Origin: Bacteroidia bacterium
GTDB lineage: Bacteria > Bacteroidota > Bacteroidia > Chitinophagales > Saprospiraceae
Reading direction: 5' to 3'
DNA: 52,995 nt
Assembly (NCBI GenBank): GCA_030430845.1
Contig: JAUIKE010000041.1
Location: forward strand, 1-52,995
Both the position numbers and the translations under genes were made by a program. Every line of letters begins with the position of its first letter. Position 1 is the first letter of the stretch. Under the pieces are notes generated by a model, which was not told the origin of the DNA, ran no database searches, and saw only the letters and a program-made list of their open reading frames with translations. This document shows, one piece after another, positions 7,825 through 13,665 of this stretch.

Positions 7825-7940
7825 AACATCCCCTTCCGTAAACGCCCCTTCAAAGGGGCTAACGGGAAATATAGAGGAATAAAATTCCTCCATGACTTTC
7901 GCCAGGCCCCATTGAGGGGGCCGTCCAGGGCGGGGGGTGT
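7825..7940 (+). repeat. Palindromic ACACCCC-family repeat
   Basis: This 116-bp copy belongs to the family also found at 1-160, 10048-10419, 21650-22062 and 22487-22624. The layout is a CCCCTTCAAAGGGG hairpin, a central hairpin GAGGAAT-AAA-ATTCCTC (7874-7890), a CCCCATTGAGGGGG hairpin and a GGGGTGT end. The central stem differs from other copies but still pairs. An open frame across it is an artefact of the repeat. Confidence 0.75.
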
Positions 7941-7979
7941 TTAAATACAGAAGGCTTTTCTTCAAAAAACACCTTACAG

Positions 7980-7987
7980 TAACGTTA
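7980..7987 (+). promoter_or_regulatory. TAACGTTA site at parA start
   Basis: A perfect palindrome lies 7 bp before the parA ATG, overlapping the expected ribosome-binding region; it is a natural position for autorepression by a ribbon-helix-helix partner. Confidence 0.5.
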
Positions 7988-7994
7988 TCACAAC

Positions 7995-8651
7995 ATGATC
8001 ATAACAGTAGGCGGTATCAAAGGCGGATCGGGTAAATCCACCGTAGCCACCAACCTGACGGTAGAACTATCCCTCGGCGGCTTCAATGTCCTCCTGATCG
8101 ACGCGGACGACCAGGAGACATCCACTGACTTCACCAACCTGCGCAACGAGCACACAGGAGACCAGGCGGGCTACACCGCCATCCGCCTCTCCGGCAAGGC
8201 CGTGCGCACCGAAGCCATGCGCCTGGTCGACAATTACGACCACATCATCATCGACACCGGTGGCCGTGACACCACCAGTCAACGGGCAGCTATCACCATC
8301 TCGGATGTGCTGCTGGTCCCCTTTGTTCCCAGGAGCTTCGACTTATGGACGCTCGAACCCGTCGAGCAAATCATTGAGGAGCTCAGCGTCGTCAACGACA
8401 ACTTACAGGCATTCGCCTTCCTGAACCGCGCGGACTCCCGCGGCAGCGATAACCAAGACTCTATTGAACTGCTTTCGGATTCCGAAGTGCTGCAATACAT
8501 CGACACGCCCATGGGCAGCCGGAAGGCATTTAGCCATGCAGCCGCTTCAGGACTGAGCGTTAGCGAGTATCGCCCACGGGATAAAAAGGCCATTGATGAG
8601 TTTCAGGCACTGTACCAACATTGCCTTAACCTGAGCAAGGCGTTATCGTAA
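7995..8651 (+). CDS. parA: ParA-family partition ATPase
   Basis: This 218-aa protein has the deviant Walker A KGGSGKST (residues 9-16), Walker A' DADDQ (36-40) and Walker B-like IIIDTGG (84-90) of the small ParA/MinD family that drives plasmid segregation. The short length and lack of an N-terminal HTH place it with class Ib ParA proteins, which use a ribbon-helix-helix partner rather than ParB. That partner type is encoded 45 bp downstream. TAACGTTA palindromes sit just before its start and across its stop codon (8649-8656). It was the only good ParA in the window. Confidence 0.92.
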   Translation: MIITVGGIKGGSGKSTVATNLTVELSLGGFNVLLIDADDQETSTDFTNLRNEHTGDQAGYTAIRLSGKAVRTEAMRLVDNYDHIIIDTGGRDTTSQRAAITISDVLLVPFVPRSFDLWTLEPVEQIIEELSVVNDNLQAFAFLNRADSRGSDNQDSIELLSDSEVLQYIDTPMGSRKAFSHAAASGLSVSEYRPRDKKAIDEFQALYQHCLNLSKALS

Positions 8652-8697
8652 CGTTATAATCCGAGTATAACCCCACAATCAAGTCACCACAACGTTA
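8649..8697 (+). promoter_or_regulatory. TAACGTTA sites between parA and partner gene
   Basis: One site overlaps the parA stop (8649-8656) and another (CAACGTTA, 8690-8697) runs into the start codon of the next gene. Binding here could control the second gene's expression. Confidence 0.5.
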
Positions 8698-9011
8698 TGG
8701 CAATATCAAAGAAACCCAGTAAGAAAAAGACAGAAACCACCCCGCAGGAAGAAAACCTGATAGAGCAGCTCATAGAGAAGGGCGGCAGCGCCGTCAAAAA
8801 GGCAAAACCCAAACCCCAGCCTGAACCCAAACAGGAAATTAAAGTGATGAGTGTGCAGCTGCGCCTGCCGGAAGAGTTGATCAACGAGATCGATCAGATC
8901 CGGGTGAGTAACTTTAAAAAGGGCGTCGCTTATAAGCTGGATGCGCCCAGCCGGCATAGCTGGTTTGTGAGTGCGATTTTGGAGAAGCTGGAGCGGGATA
9001 AGGGAGAGTAG
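8697..9011 (+). CDS. Ribbon-helix-helix partition partner (ParG/Omega-like)
   Basis: This 104-aa protein has a Lys/Pro-rich flexible N-terminus (1-48). A C-terminal ribbon-helix-helix region follows: beta strand SVQLRLPEELINEIDQI (about 51-67) and a helix SWFVSAILEKLERD (about 88-101). Type Ib partition proteins have this same build, a disordered ATPase-stimulating tail and an RHH DNA-binding dimer. Its position right after parA supports that role. RHH dimers bind short repeated operators, so the surrounding TAACGTTA sites are its likely target. Confidence 0.8.
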   Translation: MAISKKPSKKKTETTPQEENLIEQLIEKGGSAVKKAKPKPQPEPKQEIKVMSVQLRLPEELINEIDQIRVSNFKKGVAYKLDAPSRHSWFVSAILEKLERDKGE

Positions 9012-9043
9012 GGTAGGGGAGTACATTCAACACAAAATTTAAC

Positions 9044-9061
9044 GTACTCGAATTCGAGTAC
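9044..9061 (+). promoter_or_regulatory. Perfect 18-bp palindrome before KilA-N gene
   Basis: GTACTCGAATTCGAGTAC is a perfect palindrome 26 bp upstream of the KilA-N start and overlaps an AACGTAC variant of the local motif. It is a candidate operator. It is not followed by a T-run, so a terminator is less likely. Confidence 0.45.
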
Positions 9062-9087
9062 TTATACGAAAGCAAGAGACAAAAACT

Positions 9088-9936
9088 ATGGCAAGCGAAA
9101 ATCAGATCATACATGTCGAAGGACAAAAGATACTTATCAAAAAAATTGATAATGAAGATTACATATCCCTGACAGATATGGCAGGAAGAGGGGAAAGGGG
9201 AACAGAAGTTATTCGTAACTGGATGCGTACACGGTCTACGGTCCTATTTCTGACAGAGTGGGAGATTATGTATAATGACAGTTTTAATCTGGTGGAGAGC
9301 CACCAGATTAAAAAAGAAGCTTTCAGTGGTGAAGATATTACTTTTGTGTTATCTATAAAGGAATGGATAGCCAGAACTAATGCAAAAGGAATTGTTGCAA
9401 AGACTGGCAGATATGGTGGCACATTTGCGCATAAGGATATTGCGTTTGAGTTTGGACTAAGAATAAGCCCAAGGTTTAAGCTGCACCTTATACGGGAATT
9501 TCAACACCTAAAGACGGAGGAGTACAGCCGTCAAAAACTCGAATGGAACTATCAGCGGTTTTTAACCAAAGTCAATTATAAACTCCACACAGATACAATC
9601 AAGGATATAATCATTCCCCGTATCCAACATCAACAAAGTCGGACACCCGACTGGATCGTCTATGCAGAAGAAGCAGACCTGCTTAATATGGCAGTCTTTG
9701 GGTTGACAGCAAAACAATGGCGGGAAGAGAACCCGGAGCTGGCAAAAAAAGGTAACATCCGAGACTATGCGGAGCTTGTAGAGCTAAATGTCCTTGCCAA
9801 TATCGAGAGCACGAATGCGATCCTGATCGAACGAGGGATGAATAAGGAAGATAGGTTTCAGATTCTTTCTCAGGCTTCCCTATCTCAGTATAGGCGCTTG
9901 TCTCAGCATTATGGGGTGAAGGAGATTGGAGATTGA
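9088..9936 (+). CDS. KilA-N domain protein
   Basis: This 282-aa protein has a KilA-N DNA-binding domain over about residues 10-140: YISLTDMA, IRNWMRTRSTVLFLTEWE, TGRYGGTFAHKDIAFEFG and SPRFKLHLIREFQ are family hallmarks. The C-terminal half is helical and ends in a segment with MNKEDRFQILSQASLSQY. KilA-N proteins are common in phages and mobile elements as antirepressors or regulators. It follows the partition genes, and a decayed partial copy lies at 10438-10710. Confidence 0.88.
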   Translation: MASENQIIHVEGQKILIKKIDNEDYISLTDMAGRGERGTEVIRNWMRTRSTVLFLTEWEIMYNDSFNLVESHQIKKEAFSGEDITFVLSIKEWIARTNAKGIVAKTGRYGGTFAHKDIAFEFGLRISPRFKLHLIREFQHLKTEEYSRQKLEWNYQRFLTKVNYKLHTDTIKDIIIPRIQHQQSRTPDWIVYAEEADLLNMAVFGLTAKQWREENPELAKKGNIRDYAELVELNVLANIESTNAILIERGMNKEDRFQILSQASLSQYRRLSQHYGVKEIGD

Positions 9937-10026
9937 TCGTATTGTCACATCTCGAAGCGATTAATTCAGAATGGATTCGATAATTTGTTGGAGAAGAAGG
10001 CAAACAGCGTTATAAAGAGGTTGAAA

Positions 10027-10034
10027 TAACGTTA
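10027..10034 (+). repeat. Last TAACGTTA site of the series
   Basis: This perfect palindrome lies six bases left of the 8-bp target duplication of the element that begins at 10048. It marks the right edge of the site-rich region. Confidence 0.5.
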
Positions 10035-10047
10035 TAATGACTTTGTT

Positions 10048-10419
10048 GGTTCATCGAGGATTTTAGTGGAGTTCAAAAAACGAAGCTTTTGAGATGTAAC
10101 ACCCCTTGCGCAAAATCGCCCCCTCAAGGGGGCTAGCGCTGTCCAGAAGGCGTTTTTACGCCTTTCAATCAACGTCAGCCCCCTTGAGGGCAATGTCATT
10201 GAAATAAGAAATAATGAACAAGAAACAAGGAAGTAAAAAATGAAGCCATCATGCTGATTATCACGAAATCGTTCTTCACTTTTCAATTTCTTGTTCATTA
10301 TTTGTCCTTTTGACTTTCAGCAATTCCTTACGTCAACGACATTGCCCTTGAGGGGGCGGTCTCGGACGAGGGGTGTTTCATGCGCAAGAGCACGGCTCCA
10401 CTAAAGATCTCGATGAACC
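10048..10419 (+). mobile_element. Palindromic MITE-like element with 8-bp target duplication
   Basis: The element is bounded by GGTTCATCGAG-type terminal inverted repeats (10048 rightward, ending 10419), and both ends lie next to ACTTTGTT (10040-10047 and 10420-10427), a perfect 8-bp target-site duplication. It has no gene. Inside are the ACACCCC arms, a CCCCCTCAAGGGGG hairpin, a central AAGGCGT/ACGCCTT hairpin and a second CCCCCTTGAGGGGG hairpin, the latter split by a nested element (10189-10346). Without the insert it would be about 208 bp. An 8-bp duplication fits several transposase families; no helper transposase is in the window. Confidence 0.8.
10189..10346 (+). mobile_element. Nested 158-bp element with 6-bp target duplication
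   Basis: The element starts GGCAATGTCATTG and ends in the reverse complement of GGCAATGTCGTTG, flanked on both sides by CTTGAG (10183-10188, 10347-10352). Removing the element and one CTTGAG restores the CCCCCTTGAGGGGG hairpin exactly. A perfect 17-bp inverted repeat (10209-10225 / 10287-10303) lies inside. It has no coding capacity. Confidence 0.8.
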
Positions 10420-10437
10420 ACTTTGTTTTAATTGATA

Positions 10438-10710
10438 AATCTGGTGGAGAGCCACCAGATTAAAAAAGAAGCTTTCAGTGGGTGAAGATATTACTTTTGT
10501 GTTATCAATAAAGGAATGGATAGCCAGAATGAATGCAAAAGGAATTGTTGCAAAAGCTGGCCAATATCGAGAGTACGAATTCGATCCTGATCGAGCGAGG
10601 CATGAATAAGGAGGATAGATTTCAGATTCTTTCTCAGGCTTCCCTATCTCAGTATCAGCGCTTGTCTCAGCATTATGGGCTGAAGGAGATTGGAGATTGA
10701 TCGTATTGTC
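10438..10710 (+). pseudogene. Decayed partial copy of the KilA-N gene
   Basis: The sequence matches two pieces of the intact gene: about 9286-9411 and 9796-9946, with roughly 385 bp between them lost at a short GCC/TGGC junction. Frame is further broken by one added G near 10483 (GTGGGTGAAG instead of GTGGTGAAG) and by point changes. Similarity runs past the stop codon into the flanking TCGTATTGTC, so this was a DNA-level duplication, not gene recruitment. The MITE-like element lies between the two copies. Confidence 0.85.
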
Positions 10711-10774
10711 AAAACATCTTAAATCATAAAAATCAGTGAAAATCTGCGTCTACTCTTAACATTTGACACCGCCA

Positions 10775-12109
10775 TCACCCCTCTATCTCAATAAACTCCT
10801 CCAAATTCAAAATCCGGTATACTTCAGGATCAAAAGAGTCCTTGGCTACCTTGAAGCTCTTTTCCTTCCAGGCCCAGTCTTCAAAAGAGAGCATATCATC
10901 CTTAGCAAACTGCTTAAACCAATTGATCACTTCGGGATTCTCCCGATCCAATTTGCCATCTACCTGGAGCTTTTTGCTCAGGAACAGGTTGCTCTGGATT
11001 TTTGCGGCGAATTTTTGCCAATCCTTGGTCGTCGCGTTGCGCCAGGCTTCAACGGCTAACTGATCTTTCAGCTCCTTAAAATCTTCTTTGAGTTCACTGA
11101 TGAGCACTTGTTCTTTTTGGCGCATCTGCTTCTCGTGATCTACTTTGGGCTTAACGGTCTTCTGCTTTTCTGCTTCCTTGATTTCGAAAGCAGAGGAAGG
11201 CACTGCGCCCAACTCCAATAACTTGATCAGGTAGCCACTGATGCTGGCTTTGATCTTTCCTTGTCGGTACTGCTCCTGGGTGTAGGCGATAAGTGAGCGA
11301 ATCATCTCTTCTTCCAGCTCTTCAGCGAACTGCTCGGCCTGACTCTGGGCGATGCCCATATCTTTGAGTTCTGCGATGATTTCGTGCTTCTCTTTGTTCA
11401 GCAGGAAGGCAGGCAGGTGCCGATCCTGTCGGCGGATGATAAAGCGAATTTTCGCGATCCGCCGGCCTTGTTTGATTTCTTCGAACTCAAAGCCAATATC
11501 ACAATGTTCTGCCAGATCACCTTGTGCCTGCTCGATAACCCGTTTCTTAAACAGGTTGTAGCTTTTGTACTTATCGCCAATGGCGAGATTTTCCCGCAAA
11601 TCTTCAATCTTGAAGGTCCGCTCCCCAATTTTGAGAAACTGCTTGAGCAGTTCATAGATGCGAATGGAGTAGGAGCTTTGCAGGGCCATGACATTGCGGA
11701 TGTCATAAGCGGTATAACGCGCCTTCAGTTCCAGCAGAAAGGGCTTGAGTTTGGAACTGAATTCCAGTTCGATCACCCCCTCATTAGGGATATACTCTGC
11801 GCTGGAGATAAAATTCATCTGCAGCCAGCCGCCATTCGGCTTGGGGATAAAGAGCTGCCTGCTCAGCAGGTTTTTGGCCGTCTCTTTCAACTCCTTATAA
11901 ACGGACTTGGCAGATGTGCCTGTAGCGGCCATATAGTCCTTGACGCTGATCTTATAGCGAGACTGAAAGCCGGTATCATCTTTCTTCAGCTGAACCACCA
12001 TCAGGAGAAACAAACGCTTCTCTGCGACACTCAGATTATACCTGGCGTTGATGAGCTGGTTATCCTGTACCACCAGGCCCCTGGGACCATTTGTATCCAT
12101 TTGCAACAT
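10775..12109 (-). CDS. Rep_3-family plasmid replication initiator
   Basis: This protein is about 444 aa from the ATG at 12109; the TTG at 12130 is a weaker alternative. The first ~245 residues carry the Rep_3 (RepB/RepE/Pi) pattern of two winged helices: NQLINARYNLSVAEKRLFL, then TGTSAKSVYKELKETAKNLL, then SSYSIRIYELLKQFLKIG, and IEDLRENLAI. The long C-terminal half (about 250-444) is charged and helical and is not part of the core fold. Iteron arrays of the sort bound by such proteins lie directly upstream. It initiates theta replication by binding iterons as a monomer and represses itself as a dimer, if it follows the family. An inverted repeat at 12142-12169 is a likely operator. Confidence 0.92.
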   Translation of the reverse strand: MLQMDTNGPRGLVVQDNQLINARYNLSVAEKRLFLLMVVQLKKDDTGFQSRYKISVKDYMAATGTSAKSVYKELKETAKNLLSRQLFIPKPNGGWLQMNFISSAEYIPNEGVIELEFSSKLKPFLLELKARYTAYDIRNVMALQSSYSIRIYELLKQFLKIGERTFKIEDLRENLAIGDKYKSYNLFKKRVIEQAQGDLAEHCDIGFEFEEIKQGRRIAKIRFIIRRQDRHLPAFLLNKEKHEIIAELKDMGIAQSQAEQFAEELEEEMIRSLIAYTQEQYRQGKIKASISGYLIKLLELGAVPSSAFEIKEAEKQKTVKPKVDHEKQMRQKEQVLISELKEDFKELKDQLAVEAWRNATTKDWQKFAAKIQSNLFLSKKLQVDGKLDRENPEVINWFKQFAKDDMLSFEDWAWKEKSFKVAKDSFDPEVYRILNLEEFIEIEG

Positions 12110-12141
12110 GGGCTGCTTGATTTTGAGCAAAGTATGTAAAA

Positions 12142-12169
12142 AGCTACATCACTCCAACGGATGTAGCCT
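12142..12169 (+). promoter_or_regulatory. Inverted half-iterons before rep (candidate operator)
   Basis: AGCTACATC (12142-12150) and GATGTAGCC (12160-12168) form an inverted repeat containing the GTAGC iteron core, about 33-60 bp upstream of the rep ATG. Rep_3 dimers normally bind such inverted halves to repress rep. Confidence 0.6.
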
Positions 12170-12184
12170 AAAAGTGGCCCTACA

Positions 12185-12287
12185 CCCTGAAAGTGTAGCT
12201 TTTGATCCTCAATTTCATAGGATTAAACCCTGAATTAGTAGCTTTTGTCCTGGATTTGATAGGCTTTGCCCTGAATTAGTAGCTTTT
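12185..12287 (+). repeat. Origin iterons, group 1
   Basis: Five tandem units at about 12185, 12207, 12228, 12248 and 12269, spaced 20-22 bp, share CCCTG, 6-7 variable bases and GTAGCTTT; the second and fourth are degenerate. TTTTCCACA at 12284-12292 is one base from a DnaA box. The spacing of two helical turns is typical of Rep_3 iterons. Confidence 0.85.
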
Positions 12288-12322
12288 CCACATCCCCTAA
12301 TTGGGGGAAAGTATAGGTCGGT

Positions 12323-12360
12323 CCCTGAATTAGTAGCTTTAAACCCTGTTTATGTAGCTT
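12323..12360 (+). repeat. Origin iterons, group 2
   Basis: Two units begin at 12323 and 12344, 21 bp apart, with the same CCCTG...GTAGCTT core. An AT-rich stretch (12361-12430), a candidate melting region, separates them from group 3. Confidence 0.8.
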
Positions 12361-12458
12361 ATCTATTCTGAGTAAGTTCTCATAAATACGTCTAAACGAC
12401 TGATTATCATATAGTTATACTTCATCCGGTTAAGAACTACATAAGCACCAAATCCCTT

Positions 12459-12586
12459 CCCTGAAATTGTAGCTTTTCGACCCTGTTTGTGTAGCGGTAA
12501 GGCCCTATATCCGTAGCTTTAAACCCTGTATAAGTAGCTCTAAACCCTGTTTGTGTAGCTTTAAACCCTGTTTGTGTAGCTTTTGA
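12459..12586 (+). repeat. Origin iterons, group 3
   Basis: Six units begin at 12459, 12481, 12503, 12524, 12545 and 12567, spaced 21-22 bp, mostly AAACCCTGTTTGTGTAGCTT. They are followed by AT-rich sequence to about 12660 that could be the unwinding element. Together with groups 1 and 2 they make the replication origin. Confidence 0.88.
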
Positions 12587-12785
12587 TGTATATAACACAC
12601 TGTATATCAATTGATTACGACGCCTGAAAACTCTTAAATTCTTAAATAGATTAAAACATTAAAACTACAACAAAGCGCTGGAGTAGGGGAGTGGTGGTGG
12701 TTTTTCAGCTGTTTTGAAAGGAAGAGAAGAGAAAGATCGGAGGGCAGGGGAGAGGGCTTTTGAAAAAAGGGGGTGATTGGGGTGG

Positions 12786-12804
12786 CCCTGAAATTGTAGC
12801 TTTT
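12786..12804 (+). repeat. Outlying origin iteron
   Basis: A single CCCTGAAATTGTAGCTTTT unit lies about 200 bp beyond group 3. Between them is AT-rich and then purine-rich DNA without a gene. From 12805 to 13109 I see nothing else of note. Confidence 0.65.
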
Positions 12805-13109
12805 GGGATGACTTATTATTGATAGATAGGCTGAGTCTTAGATTGAGCCTGGCCGAAAGAGAGGCATTGATCTATAATGGCTCATGAAAATGGGGAGCAT
12901 AATGATGATCGGTAACAATCCTCCGGAATAAACTGTTTGTTCCTATTCCATAAATTTCTAATTTGTAATACAATACCAAAACAAACTACCAAGTAACTAT
13001 GCAAAACCCTATCCCCCAACCCATACCGAAAACTTTCTGATTATAATTGAAGCAAAAACCATTGGTAAGGGAGATAGTCTGCGCATAAGACATATCAATA
13101 ACCTTCAAA

Positions 13110-13655
13110 ATGAAATTATCCAAAAACCAGCTAGCGGGAATTTTTGTAATGATTTTCCTCGTCAGTTGCAGTCCACTCCAACCCCGCTATTTGACAGAAT
13201 ATTATGTCAAAAACTATATCGAAAATCACGATGATCACACGTTTTCTGAGGTGAAGATGGTGCTCTTGTATAAGGGCAGTACCATAAGCGGGAATCGATA
13301 TTTAGAAGTATCTGCGTTTAAGTATAAAAATGAAAAGGGGCTTGTTTTTGGAGGAGACATTATCAACCCAGATAAAAACAGGATTGATGCCCATTATTAT
13401 TCCTTGAAAGAAGAGGATGTCCTAAAAATGAAAAAGGGTTACGAAGCATCAATCCAAAATATGGACACTCCCAGAGTAGGAATCGGAGAAATCACCTACT
13501 CCGATTACTCGATTAACAAAGACTTCTATGTGAGCATTAAAGACTCGGATGGGAAGGCTATCGGAGAAATCGTAAATATTTGGATGTACCAGGAAAAGTA
13601 TTCGATTCAAGCCAGTGTGTTTAATAGAATCCTGAAAAAGTTTATAGAATATTGA
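13110..13655 (+). CDS. Exported lipoprotein of unknown function
   Basis: This 181-aa protein begins with a basic N-terminus, a hydrophobic stretch and a lipobox ending FLVSC (Cys at about residue 20), so it should be a lipid-anchored envelope protein. The mature part has beta-rich, Tyr-rich sequence with no recognised domain. Its stop is 10 bp before the MORN-repeat gene, which suggests co-transcription with the two downstream exported proteins. Confidence 0.75.
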   Translation: MKLSKNQLAGIFVMIFLVSCSPLQPRYLTEYYVKNYIENHDDHTFSEVKMVLLYKGSTISGNRYLEVSAFKYKNEKGLVFGGDIINPDKNRIDAHYYSLKEEDVLKMKKGYEASIQNMDTPRVGIGEITYSDYSINKDFYVSIKDSDGKAIGEIVNIWMYQEKYSIQASVFNRILKKFIEY

Positions 13656-13665
13656 ATCTGAAGAG

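Noticed and set aside
7717..7965. 82-codon minus-strand frame
   Set aside because: It reads across the palindromic repeat (PGRPPQWG-type peptide), a known artefact of this kind of repeat, and has no start or family support.
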